From: Polymorphobacter sp.
GTDB lineage: Bacteria > Pseudomonadota > Alphaproteobacteria > Sphingomonadales > Sphingomonadaceae
Length of the DNA stretch: 37,226 bases
Direction: 5' to 3'
NCBI RefSeq assembly: GCF_025362435.1
Contig: NZ_JANYGL010000123.1
Coordinates: 1-37,226, forward strand
Shown: positions 22,637-30,809 of the stretch, in pieces
Layout of the letters: each line of letters begins with the position of its first letter
Position numbering within the stretch: position 1 is the first letter of the stretch
Program-made: the position numbers and the translations under genes
The notes under the pieces: generated by a model
What the model saw: the letters and a program-made list of their open reading frames with translations, nothing else
What the model was told of the DNA's origin: nothing
Databases searched by the model: none

Positions 22637-23185
22637 ATGACTATCATGCCGATCATCGAAGCCCCCGACCCGCGCCTCCGCGTCATCTCCGAACCCGTCA
22701 CCGTCGTCGACGACGCCCTGCGCGCGCTGATGGATGACATGCTCGAGACGATGTACCACGCGCCGGGCATCGGCCTCACCGCGATCCAGGTCGGCGTGGC
22801 GAAGCGCGTGCTGGTGATCGACCTCCAGCGCCGCGGCGACGTCGTCGAGGAAGGGGTCGAGCCCGTCGACGTCCGCGAGCCCCAGTACTTCGTCAACCCC
22901 GAGATCGTCTGGGAGTCGGACGAGATCAACCTGTACAACGAGGGCTGCTTGTCGGTGCCCGAGCTGTATGGCGACGTCGCTCGCCCGCTCCGGATCCGGG
23001 CGAAGTGGCTCGACTACAACGGGGTCGCGCACGAAGAGGAGCTCGACGGGCTGATGGCGACATGCCTCCAGCACGAGATGGACCATCTCGAGGGCATCCT
23101 GTTCTTCGACCATTTGTCGAAGCTCAAGCGCGACATGATCGTCAAGAAGCTGATGAAGCTCAAGCGCGGCAAGATCGCGGCGTAG
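22637..23185 (+). CDS. def: Peptide deformylase
   Basis: 182 residues. Metalloenzyme that removes the N-formyl group from nascent proteins. Motif 1 reads GIGLTAIQ (44-51), motif 2 EGCLSVPE with metal ligand Cys104, motif 3 QHEMDHLEG with ligands His146 and His150 and catalytic Glu147. Motif 1 is usually GxGLAAxQ; Thr replaces the first Ala. Otherwise it is a type 1 enzyme with a slightly long insertion (RRGDVVEEGVEPVDVREP) before the central strand. Two bases of context separate nothing else: it is convergent with the SDR gene, with only 4 bp between stops. A later in-frame ATG (codon 4) is a possible start. Confidence 0.95.
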   Translation: MTIMPIIEAPDPRLRVISEPVTVVDDALRALMDDMLETMYHAPGIGLTAIQVGVAKRVLVIDLQRRGDVVEEGVEPVDVREPQYFVNPEIVWESDEINLYNEGCLSVPELYGDVARPLRIRAKWLDYNGVAHEEELDGLMATCLQHEMDHLEGILFFDHLSKLKRDMIVKKLMKLKRGKIAA

Positions 23186-23189
23186 GCGC

Positions 23190-23891
23190 TTACGCCCGGT
23201 GGCGGCTGCCGGTCTCGAAGTCGGCCGCAAGCAATCCGACGAGCATATCCGCCACCGCTGACGGCGGCTTGATCGTCGTTGCGTCTTCACCGGGGAAGGC
23301 TCGGGCGCGCATCGTCGTCGCGGTCGCGCCCGGGTCGAGCACCGCGACACGCACCGCGCTGACGTTGCGGACCTCCTCGCCGTAGGTCAGGACGAGGCTG
23401 TCGAGCGCCGCCTTGGTCGCGGCGTAGGTGCCCCAGTAAGCGCGCGGCGTTGTCGCCACCGACGAGGTCAACGTCACCAGCCGCCCGGCGTCGCTGGCGC
23501 GGAGCAGCGGGTCGAACGCCCGGATCAGCCGCCAGTTCGCGGTCAGGTTGAGCGCGACGACGAAGTCGAAGTCCTTCGGCGAGATATGGGGCACCGGGGT
23601 CAGCGTGCCGAGCGTCGCGGCGTTGAGGATGAGCATGTCGAGCTTGCCCCAGCGCGCATGGAGCGCCGCCGCCAACCGGTCGACCGCGTCGCCATCGGTC
23701 AGGTCGAACGGGGCGATCGTCGCGCTGCCGCCTGCTGCATGGATCCGGTCGTCGACCTCGATCAGCCCCGCCTCGGTCCGCGCGGTCAGGACGACATGCG
23801 CACCGGCGGCGGCGAGCGCCTCGGCGGTCGCTGCGCCGATCCCGCGCGACGCCCCGGTGACGAGCGCGAGTTTGCCTTGAAGGGTGGTCAT
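23190..23891 (-). CDS. SDR family oxidoreductase
   Basis: 233 residues from ATG 23891, with AAGGA just upstream; the longer frame to 23915 adds nonfamily residues. Classical short-chain dehydrogenase: NAD(P) motif TGASRGIG (about 12-19), NAA at the NNAG position (LILNAA), catalytic Ser in LTSSVATT and Tyr-x-x-x-Lys in [10 protein letters not shown]. Arg in the cofactor-site TARTEAG fits NADP preference. Substrate unknown; proteins of this type are often annotated as YciK-like or generic SDRs. It follows purF on the same strand after 46 bp, a pairing I have seen in sphingomonads but whose meaning is unclear. Convergent with def. Confidence 0.88.
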   Translation of the reverse strand: MTTLQGKLALVTGASRGIGAATAEALAAAGAHVVLTARTEAGLIEVDDRIHAAGGSATIAPFDLTDGDAVDRLAAALHARWGKLDMLILNAATLGTLTPVPHISPKDFDFVVALNLTANWRLIRAFDPLLRASDAGRLVTLTSSVATTPRAYWGTYAATKAALDSLVLTYGEEVRNVSAVRVAVLDPGATATTMRARAFPGEDATTIKPPSAVADMLVGLLAADFETGSRHRA

Positions 23892-23937
23892 CGTGTCCTT
23901 TTTCTCCCCCTGCACAGGAGGATGCGAAGCGCCGAGG

Positions 23938-25401
23938 CTAGATCATCCGCTCCGCCAGCATCGACAGCTGGTCGGGGACCTCGATGTCTTCCTGGTCGGT
24001 CAGCCGCGTCGGATAGTCGCCGGTGAAGCAGGCGTCGCAATGCTGCGGGGCCGAGTCGTCGCGCATGTCCTCGCCGAGCGCGCGGTACAGCCCGTCGATC
24101 GACAGAAAGGCGAGGCTGTCGACCTTGATGTATTCGCGCATCCGCTCGACGTCCATGTTGGCGGCGAGGAGCTTCGAGCGCTCGGGGGTGTCGACGCCGT
24201 AGTAGCAGCTGTGGCGCGTCGGCGGCGAGGCGATCCGCATATGGACCTCCTCCGCCCCGGCATCGCGGAGCATCTGGACGATCTTGAGACTGGTCGTGCC
24301 GCGGACGATCGAGTCGTCGATCAGGACGATCTTCTTGCCGTCGATCAGCGCGCGGTTGGCGTTGTGCTTGAGCTTGACGCCGAGGTTGCGGATCTGGTCG
24401 CCCGGCTGGATGAAGGTCCGCCCGACATAGTGCGAGCGGATGATGCCGAGCTCGAACGGGATGCCAGCGGCCTGCGCAAAGCCGATCGCGGCGGGGGTGC
24501 CCGAGTCGGGAACCGGCACCACCATGTCGGCGATGCACGGGCTTTCCTTGGCCAGTTCGACGCCGATCTGCTTGCGGACCTGATAGACGCTGCGGCCGTC
24601 GACGACCGAGTCGGGCCGCGAGAAATAGACGTGCTCGAAGATGCACGGGCGCGGACGGACGACGCCGAAGGGGCGCAGCGAGCGCAGGCCGCGCGCGGTG
24701 ATGACGATCAGCTCGCCGGGTTCGACCGAGCGCAGGAAGGTCGCGCCGACGACATCGAGCGCGACCGTCTCCGAGGCGAGGATGTACGCGTCGTTCAACC
24801 GCCCGAGGACAAGCGGGCGGACGCCGAGCGGGTCGCGGCAGGCGATCATGCCCTCGCCGGTCAGGCACAGCAGCGAATAGGCGCCCTCGACCTGCTTCAA
24901 TGCGTCGATGAACTTGTCGAGCAGGGTGCGGTAGGTGCTGGTAGCGACGAGGTGGATGATGACCTCGGTGTCGCTGGTCGACTGGAAGATCGAGCCGCGC
25001 CGGACGAGGTCCTTGCGAAGCTTGACCGCGTTCGAGATGTTGCCGTTGTGGCAGATGGCGAAGCCGCCCGAGGCGAGCTCGGCGAACAGCGGCTGGACGT
25101 TGCGCAGCGCGGTCTCGCCGGTCGTGGCGTAGCGGTTGTGGCCGATCGCGACCTCGCCCTTGAGCCGGGCGATGACGTCGTCGGAGTCGAAGTTGCCCGC
25201 GACATGGCCCATCGCGCGATGAGTGTGGAAGTCCTTGTTGTCGAAGCTGGTGATACCGGCAGCTTCCTGCCCGCGATGCTGAAGCGCATGGAGCCCGAGC
25301 GCGCAGAGCGCCGCGGCGCCTTCGGCTCCGTAGACGCCGATCACCCCGCATTCCTCGTGGAGATGATCGCCGTCGAAAGGGTCGGTCGTAAAGTCGTCCA
25401 T
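23938..25401 (-). CDS. purF: Amidophosphoribosyltransferase
   Basis: 487 residues. First committed step of purine synthesis: PRPP plus glutamine gives phosphoribosylamine. Short propeptide ([17 protein letters not shown]) before the catalytic Cys18 of ECGVIGVYG, so the enzyme is of the self-processed, Fe-S-containing Bacillus type. Glutaminase motifs GHNRYATTG and [13 protein letters not shown]-loop [13 protein letters not shown]. Cysteines in [14 protein letters not shown] and CDAC (DACFTGDYP) are positioned as [4Fe-4S] ligands. I choose ATG 25401, with GGGAG upstream and the propeptide length of the family, over the longer reading. Divergent from hisI across a 96-bp gap. A purine-responsive element was not identified. 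Confidence 0.96.
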   Translation of the reverse strand: MDDFTTDPFDGDHLHEECGVIGVYGAEGAAALCALGLHALQHRGQEAAGITSFDNKDFHTHRAMGHVAGNFDSDDVIARLKGEVAIGHNRYATTGETALRNVQPLFAELASGGFAICHNGNISNAVKLRKDLVRRGSIFQSTSDTEVIIHLVATSTYRTLLDKFIDALKQVEGAYSLLCLTGEGMIACRDPLGVRPLVLGRLNDAYILASETVALDVVGATFLRSVEPGELIVITARGLRSLRPFGVVRPRPCIFEHVYFSRPDSVVDGRSVYQVRKQIGVELAKESPCIADMVVPVPDSGTPAAIGFAQAAGIPFELGIIRSHYVGRTFIQPGDQIRNLGVKLKHNANRALIDGKKIVLIDDSIVRGTTSLKIVQMLRDAGAEEVHMRIASPPTRHSCYYGVDTPERSKLLAANMDVERMREYIKVDSLAFLSIDGLYRALGEDMRDDSAPQHCDACFTGDYPTRLTDQEDIEVPDQLSMLAERMI

Positions 25402-25497
25402 CGGGACTCCCCAGGGCGGCAACTTGCGGCGCATATAGGGCGGCACGGCGCATCTGTCTCCCCTCTGCCGTCACTAAAGTGCAACAGGAGCAGTGAA

Positions 25498-25863
25498 TTG
25501 AGCGACGCGAACCGCGAAACCGGAACAATCCTCGATCCGCGGTGGGACGATCGCGGGCTGATCCAGACGGTGACGACCGACGCCAAGACGGGCGAGGTCC
25601 TGATGGTTGCGCACATGAACGCGACCGCGCTGGCGGCGACCTTGGCGACGGGCGAAGCACATTACTGGAGCCGGTCGCGGCAGGAGATCTGGCACAAGGG
25701 CGCGACGTCGGGGAACACGCAGACGGTGGTCGAACTGCGGATCGACTGCGACCAGGATGCGCTGTGGCTGCGGGTCACGCCGGCGGGCCCGGCATGCCAC
25801 ACGGGGGAGCGGTCGTGCTTCTATCGGGCAATTACGGCGGATGGCTCGCTGGCGCGCGACTGA
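25498..25863 (+). CDS. hisI: Phosphoribosyl-AMP cyclohydrolase
   Basis: 121 residues. Third step of histidine synthesis, a Zn/Mg-dependent cyclohydrolase. [21 protein letters not shown] (about 55-75), the Mg motif DCDQD (83-87) and zinc ligands Cys84, Cys100 and Cys107 ([12 protein letters not shown]) are all present. It is the stand-alone HisI form without the HisE domain. The start is TTG 25498 with a good GGAG at 7 nt; no ATG or GTG lies nearby in frame. Convergent with the antiporter gene, with only 4 bp between their stops, so transcription may run into each other. No other his genes are in the window. Confidence 0.94.
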   Translation: MSDANRETGTILDPRWDDRGLIQTVTTDAKTGEVLMVAHMNATALAATLATGEAHYWSRSRQEIWHKGATSGNTQTVVELRIDCDQDALWLRVTPAGPACHTGERSCFYRAITADGSLARD

Positions 25864-25867
25864 GCCG

Positions 25868-27007
25868 CTACGGCACGATCACGAGGAAGAGGAACAGCGC
25901 GAGGATCGCGAGGTGGATCGCGCCCTGGAGGATCGTCGCGCGGCCACTGCTCAGCGTCAGCGTAGTGACGACGAAGGTCAGCGCGAGGAACACCAGCCCG
26001 GTATCGCCGAGCCCGAGGGTCAGCGGCTGGCCGGTCCACAGCGCAACCGCCGCGACCGCCGGGATCGTCAGCGCGATCGACGCCAGCGCCGAGCCGAGCG
26101 CTAGATTGACGCTCGTTTGGAGCCGGTTGACCCGTGCCGCCCGGACTGCCGACACCGCTTCGGGAAGCAGGACGAGCGCGGCGACGACGACGCCGACCGC
26201 CGCTGCGGGTTCGGCGACGTTGGCGGCACGCATCGCCGCCTCGAGTTCGGGCGACAGCGTCTTGGCGAGAAGGACGACGGCTCCCAAAGCGACCGGCAGG
26301 ATCAGCGCGGCGATGCCGGTCGCCAGCGTCGAGGGCGGGGCGGCATGCGCGTCGCGTGCGTCGGCGCCGGCGGGAAGAAAATAGTCGCGGTGGCGGACGG
26401 TCTGAACGAACAGGAATACCCCGTACAGGACGACCGCGACGACCGCGACGAAGATCAGCTGGGCATGGGTGTAGACCGGGCCCGGGGCCGAATGGGTGAA
26501 CTCGGGCAGCACCAGCGACGCCGTCGCCAGCACCGCGAGCACCGCAAGGTACGACGACGCAGCGCGGGCGCGGAACACCGGCTCGCCGAAGCGGATGCCG
26601 GCGACGAGCAGGCACAGGCCGAGGACGCCGTTGCACACCAGCATCACCGCGGCGAAGACGGTGTCGCGGGCGAGGCTCGCCTCGTGCGTGCCCTTCGCCG
26701 ACAGCATGATCGAGACGATCAGCGCGACCTCGATCACCGTCACCGCGAGCGCGAGGACCAGCGTGCCGAAAGGCTCGCCGATGCGGTGGGCGATGACCTC
26801 GGCGTGATGGACCGCGGCGAACACCGTCGCGAACAATGCCGCGCCGAGCAGCAGCATGCCGCCGCCGCCCGCCATGCCGGGGCCGACCAGCGCGATCGCC
26901 AGCCACGCTGCGACGGGAACCACCCACGACCACGGTGGAATGACCTTGCGCACGTCCGAATGCGGCACGGCTTCGGCGGGCTCTGGCTCAAGGGTTTCGA
27001 TCGGCAT
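25868..27007 (-). CDS. Ca2+/H+ antiporter (ChaA-like, CaCA family)
   Basis: 379 residues from ATG 27007. Integral membrane cation exchanger with about 10-11 hydrophobic segments. The two alpha repeats are visible: FGTLVLALAVTVIEVALIVSIML (alpha-1, with the acidic Glu in VIEV) and LPEAVSAVRAARVNRLQTSVNLALGSALASIALTIP (alpha-2, with Glu and the GSALAS turn). Between them is a hydrophilic, His/Asp-rich loop (GADARDAHAAPP). Such proteins exchange Ca2+, Na+ or K+ for protons. ChaA is the nearest name I recall, but exact specificity is not visible. Divergent from the MerR gene, whose operator lies in the 85-bp gap. Confidence 0.88.
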   Translation of the reverse strand: MPIETLEPEPAEAVPHSDVRKVIPPWSWVVPVAAWLAIALVGPGMAGGGGMLLLGAALFATVFAAVHHAEVIAHRIGEPFGTLVLALAVTVIEVALIVSIMLSAKGTHEASLARDTVFAAVMLVCNGVLGLCLLVAGIRFGEPVFRARAASSYLAVLAVLATASLVLPEFTHSAPGPVYTHAQLIFVAVVAVVLYGVFLFVQTVRHRDYFLPAGADARDAHAAPPSTLATGIAALILPVALGAVVLLAKTLSPELEAAMRAANVAEPAAAVGVVVAALVLLPEAVSAVRAARVNRLQTSVNLALGSALASIALTIPAVAAVALWTGQPLTLGLGDTGLVFLALTFVVTTLTLSSGRATILQGAIHLAILALFLFLVIVP

Positions 27008-27061
27008 CGTACCGACTATGCGCGTATGAACGCCGCTTGCGCAACGACCCACGCTCTTGCC

Positions 27062-27079
27062 GTTGACGCGCACGTCAAC
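27062..27079. promoter_or_regulatory. Perfect inverted repeat, likely MerR-family operator
   Basis: GTTGACG and CGTCAAC are perfectly inverted around CGCA. The site lies 14 bp upstream of the ATG of a MerR-family gene, in the divergent gap with the antiporter. Position and symmetry suggest autoregulation by the MerR protein. TTGACG also resembles a -35 element. Confidence 0.6.
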
Positions 27080-27092
27080 TACATCGCTTGAG

Positions 27093-27590
27093 ATGTCCAG
27101 CGAGCCGCAACCAGCCTTCGCCCATGTCGCCGTGCCGCCGCCGCCGTGCGGGGCCGAGACCTTCACCATTACCGACCTCAGCACCGGGTTCAACGTCACG
27201 CCGCGGGCGATCCGCTTCTACGAGGACCAGGGGCTGATCGCGCCGACGCGCAACGGCCAGAACCGGGTCTATTCGCGGCGCGATCGCAACCGGCTGGCGT
27301 GGATCCTGCGCGCCAAGAACGTCGGCTTCAGCCTCGCCGAGATCCGCGAGATGATCGACCTGTACGACCTCGGCGACGGCCGCGTGCAGCAGCGCCGGGT
27401 CACGCTCGAGAAATGCCGTAACCGGATCGCGCTCCTTGCCGAACAAAAGGCAGACATCGACGCGACGATCGATGAACTGCAATCTTTCTGTGCGCTGGTC
27501 GAAGAGGAGCTGGCTCACCCAGCCAGCGAGCGCGAGCTCGGCAACAGCACTAGCGAGCGCGAGCCCGGCAACAACGAGAACCATCACTGA
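27093..27590 (+). CDS. MerR-family transcriptional regulator of the fatty-acid operon
   Basis: 165 residues. The HTH begins at [45 protein letters not shown] (about 25-68), followed by the MerR helices and a coiled coil ([24 protein letters not shown]). There is no Cys-based metal-binding loop. It resembles the LiuR-type MerR regulators of branched-chain and fatty-acid breakdown, consistent with being the first gene of a beta-oxidation operon. I prefer ATG 27093 to the TTG at 27057, which would lie in the operator. The C-terminal tail has a small repeat ([16 protein letters not shown]). Its stop overlaps the ATG of the acyl-CoA dehydrogenase (TGATG), so they are co-translated. Confidence 0.9.
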   Translation: MSSEPQPAFAHVAVPPPPCGAETFTITDLSTGFNVTPRAIRFYEDQGLIAPTRNGQNRVYSRRDRNRLAWILRAKNVGFSLAEIREMIDLYDLGDGRVQQRRVTLEKCRNRIALLAEQKADIDATIDELQSFCALVEEELAHPASERELGNSTSEREPGNNENHH

Positions 27591-29416
27591 TGCCCAGTTA
27601 TCGCGCCCCGGTCAAAGACACGCAGTTCGTCCTCAGCGCGGTCGTCGGCCTCGAGAAATACTCGAACCTACCGGGGTTTGCCGACGCGACGCCCGACGTC
27701 GTCCAGGCGATCCTCGAGGAAGGAGCGAAGTTCTGCGAGGGCGTCCTCCAGCCGCTCAACCTCAGCGGCGATCAGGAAGGCTGCACCCGGCATCCCGACG
27801 GCTCGGTGACGACGCCCGCCGGCTTCAAGGCGGCGTACGACCAGTTCGTCGAGGCGGGCTGGGGGACGCTGACTGCTAACGCCGAATATGGCGGGCAGGG
27901 GCTGCCGCACGTCGTCGGCACCGCGATCGCCGAATATCTGTCGAGCGCCAACATGGCTTTCTCGATGTACCCCGGGCTCAACGAAGGTGCGCAGGCGGCG
28001 ATCGCCGCGGTCGGATCGGACGAGCAGAAGCGCAAGTTCCTGCCGAAGATGGTCGAGGGCCGCTGGACGGGCACGATGAACCTGACCGAGCCGAAGTGCG
28101 GCACCGACCTCGGGTTGATCCGTACCCGCGCCGCCCCGCAGGCCGACGGCAGCTACGCCGTCACCGGGACCAAGATCTTCATCTCGGCGGGCGAGCACGA
28201 CCTGTCGGACAACATCGTCCACCTCGTGCTGGCGAAGACGACCGGCGCGCCCGACAACGTCAAGGGCATCAGCCTGTTCATCGTGCCGAAGTTCATCGTC
28301 GGCGACGACGGCAGCCTCGGCGACCGCAACGGCGTCAAGTGCGGCTCGATCGAGCACAAGATGGGCATCCACGCCAACTCGACGTGCGTGATGAACTACG
28401 ACGGCGCCACCGGCTATCTGATCGGCGAGGAGAACAAGGGTCTCCGCGCGATGTTCATCATGATGAACGCGGCGCGGTTGGGCGTCGGCGTGCAGGGCCT
28501 CGCGCAGGGCGAAGTCGCCTACCAGAACGCCGCGATCTATGCCCGCGACCGGGTGCAGGGCAAGGCGCTGACGGTTGCTGGATCGACCACCGTCGCCCCC
28601 GGCCCGGGTGCCGATGTCGTCGCCAGCAAGGCCGACCCGATCATCGTCCACGCCGACGTCCGTCGAATGCTGATGGACGGCCGCGCGTTCAACGAAGGTG
28701 CACGCGCGCTGATCCTGTGGGGGGCGCTTCAGGTCGACCTCGCGCACAAGGCGGCGACGCCCGAGGAGCGCCAGACCGCCGACGACCTGATCGGGCTGCT
28801 GACCCCGGTGATCAAGGGTTATTGCACCGACAAGGGCTATGAGATCGCGACCGCGTCGCAGCAGGTCTATGGCGGCCACGGCTACATCGCCGAATGGGGC
28901 ATGGAGCAGTTCGTCCGCGACGCGCGCATCGCCCAGATCTACGAAGGCACCAACGGCATCCAGGCGATGGACCTCGTCGGGCGCAAGCTTGGGATGAACG
29001 GCGGACGCGCGCTGCGGACGTATCTCGGCCTGCTGTCGCAGACGATCGCCGATGCCAAGGGTGACGATCGGCTGGCGAATCTCGCCGGCGGGCTCGAGAA
29101 GGCCAGCGGCGAACTCCAGGCGTCGACGATGTGGCTGATGCAGAACGGGCTGACCAACCCCGACAACGCCGGGGCGGCGGCGACGGCGTACCTCCACCTG
29201 ATGGGTATCGTCGCGCTCGGCCAGATGTGGCTTGTCATGGCGAAGGCGAGCCACGCTGCGCTCGACGCCGGCGCCAGCGATGCCGCGTTCTTCGAGAACA
29301 AGCTGATCACCGCGCGGTACTTCGCTGAGCGCTTCTTTCCCGACGCGGGCGCGCTGCGGCGCAAGCTCGAGGCGGGGTCGGAGAGCCTGATGGCGCTTCC
29401 GGCGGAAGCATTCTGA
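27590..29416 (+). CDS. Acyl-CoA dehydrogenase, large C-terminal type (DmdC/FadE-like)
   Basis: 608 residues, as for the about 600-residue acyl-CoA dehydrogenases that include 3-methylmercaptopropionyl-CoA dehydrogenase (DmdC) and long-chain enzymes. Catalyses the FAD-dependent alpha,beta-dehydrogenation of acyl-CoA. An N-terminal short segment ([12 protein letters not shown]) typical of this subfamily, then the helical domain, the FAD motif [13 protein letters not shown] (about 163-175), KIFISAGEH, and [39 protein letters not shown] with the catalytic base Glu in YEGTNG. The C-terminal extension follows. Overlaps the MerR stop by one base. With the downstream thiolase and hydratase/dehydrogenase it supplies all four beta-oxidation steps. 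Chain-length preference cannot be read. Confidence 0.93.
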   Translation: MPSYRAPVKDTQFVLSAVVGLEKYSNLPGFADATPDVVQAILEEGAKFCEGVLQPLNLSGDQEGCTRHPDGSVTTPAGFKAAYDQFVEAGWGTLTANAEYGGQGLPHVVGTAIAEYLSSANMAFSMYPGLNEGAQAAIAAVGSDEQKRKFLPKMVEGRWTGTMNLTEPKCGTDLGLIRTRAAPQADGSYAVTGTKIFISAGEHDLSDNIVHLVLAKTTGAPDNVKGISLFIVPKFIVGDDGSLGDRNGVKCGSIEHKMGIHANSTCVMNYDGATGYLIGEENKGLRAMFIMMNAARLGVGVQGLAQGEVAYQNAAIYARDRVQGKALTVAGSTTVAPGPGADVVASKADPIIVHADVRRMLMDGRAFNEGARALILWGALQVDLAHKAATPEERQTADDLIGLLTPVIKGYCTDKGYEIATASQQVYGGHGYIAEWGMEQFVRDARIAQIYEGTNGIQAMDLVGRKLGMNGGRALRTYLGLLSQTIADAKGDDRLANLAGGLEKASGELQASTMWLMQNGLTNPDNAGAAATAYLHLMGIVALGQMWLVMAKASHAALDAGASDAAFFENKLITARYFAERFFPDAGALRRKLEAGSESLMALPAEAF

Positions 29417-29447
29417 CCAAACAAGCAATATCCTTGGGAGACGAACC

Positions 29448-30659
29448 ATGGCCGAAGCACTGATCTACGACGCGGTCCGCACCCCGCGCGGCAAGGGCCG
29501 CAAGGACGGCAAGCTCCACGAGATCACCCCGATCCAGCTGGCGACGCAGGTCCTCGAGGCGGTTCGCGACCGCACCGGGATCGACACCGCCGACGTCGAC
29601 GACGTTGTCCTCGGCTGCGTCGCCCCGGTCGGCGAGCAGGGCTCGGACATCGCTCGGACCGCGGTGCTCAACGCCGATTATGCCGAGACGACGGCGGGCG
29701 TCCAGATCAACCGCTTCTGCGCGAGCGGCCTCGAAGCGGTCAACATGGCCGCCGCCAAGGTCATCTCCGGCGAAGCGATGTTCGCGATCGGCGGCGGTGT
29801 CGAGAGCATGTCGCGCGTGCCGATGGGCGCCGACGGCGGCGCGTGGCCGATGGACCCGGCGGTCGCGTACAAGACCTACTTCATGCCGCAGGGCATCGGC
29901 GCCGACCTGATCGCGACCAAGTACGGCTTCAGCCGCAACGACGTCGACGCCTATGCCGTCGAGAGCCAGAAGCGCGCTGCGCGGGCGTGGAGCGAGGGCC
30001 GCTTCAAGAACTCGGTGGTCGGCGTCCGCGATGTCATCGGCGAGATCGTCCTCGACCGCGACGAGCACATGCGCCCCGGCACCGACATGCAGTCATTGGG
30101 CGGCCTCAACCCGGCGTTCGAGGCGATCGGCGAGGGCATGCCCGGCTTCGACGCGATCGCGCTGCAGAAGTACCCCGAGGTCGAGAAGATCTTTCACGTC
30201 CACCACGGCGGGAACTCGAGCGGCATCGTCGACGGCGCCGCGGCGGTCCTCGTCGGCAACCGCGACATGGGGGCGAAGTACGGCATCAAGCCGCGCGCGA
30301 AGATCCTCGGCATGGCGTCGATCGGCTCCGAGCCGGCGATCATGCTGACCGGGCCGACGCCGGTGACCGAGAAGCTGCTCAAGCGCCTCGGCATGACCGT
30401 CGCCGACATCGACCTGTTCGAATTGAACGAGGCGTTCGCCAGCGTCGTCCTGCGCTACATGCAGGCGCTCAACATCGATCACGACAAGATTAACGTCAAC
30501 GGCGGCGCGATCGCGATGGGCCACCCGCTCGGCGCGACCGGCGCGATGATCCTCGGCACGGTGCTCGACGAGCTCGAGCGGACGGGCAAGTCGACCGCGC
30601 TGGTGACACTGTGCGTCGGCGCCGGAATGGGCACCGCGACGGTGATCGAGCGGATTTGA
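29448..30659 (+). CDS. Acetyl-CoA acetyltransferase (thiolase)
   Basis: 403 residues. Thiolytic cleavage of 3-ketoacyl-CoA, last step of the beta-oxidation round. Nucleophile Cys91 in [12 protein letters not shown], catalytic His in [15 protein letters not shown] and Cys in [16 protein letters not shown] are present. The N-terminal SDIARTAVL and [10 protein letters not shown] motifs fit the FadA-type rather than the PhaA-type. GGAG precedes the ATG. Located 31 bp after the acyl-CoA dehydrogenase and 150 bp before the bifunctional enzyme; the gap is filled by a palindromic repeat. Although annotated as an acetyl-CoA acetyltransferase class, the context favours fatty-acid degradation over PHB synthesis. 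Confidence 0.94.
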   Translation: MAEALIYDAVRTPRGKGRKDGKLHEITPIQLATQVLEAVRDRTGIDTADVDDVVLGCVAPVGEQGSDIARTAVLNADYAETTAGVQINRFCASGLEAVNMAAAKVISGEAMFAIGGGVESMSRVPMGADGGAWPMDPAVAYKTYFMPQGIGADLIATKYGFSRNDVDAYAVESQKRAARAWSEGRFKNSVVGVRDVIGEIVLDRDEHMRPGTDMQSLGGLNPAFEAIGEGMPGFDAIALQKYPEVEKIFHVHHGGNSSGIVDGAAAVLVGNRDMGAKYGIKPRAKILGMASIGSEPAIMLTGPTPVTEKLLKRLGMTVADIDLFELNEAFASVVLRYMQALNIDHDKINVNGGAIAMGHPLGATGAMILGTVLDELERTGKSTALVTLCVGAGMGTATVIERI

Positions 30660-30666
30660 TCTTAGT

Positions 30667-30793
30667 CTCCCCTCCCCTTCAGGGGAGGAGTGAGAGACAG
30701 CGCGCTTGCGCTGGCCCGGGGGTGGGGAAGCCACAAGCTCGGTCCTCGCGGCGACTCCCCCACCCCCAACCCCTCCCCTGAAGGGGAGGGGAG
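30667..30793. repeat. Palindromic repeat pair of a second family
   Basis: Hairpin CCTCCCC-TTCA-GGGGAGG (about 30669-30688) and an inverted copy, CCCTCCCC-TGAA-type (about 30770-30793), enclose GGGGGTGGGGA and its complement TCCCCCACCCCC. It is an inverted pair like the repeats near secDF, but the sequence differs (GGGGTGGGG head, no ACCxxGCC hairpin). It lies between thiolase and the hydratase/dehydrogenase gene. Confidence 0.8.
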
Positions 30794-30809
30794 CAGGAAG
30801 GAAGAATTG

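Noticed and set aside
23183-23200. Terminator hairpin between def and the SDR gene
   Set aside because: Only a six-base stem (GGCGTA / TACGCC) with no T tract. Not strong enough to list.
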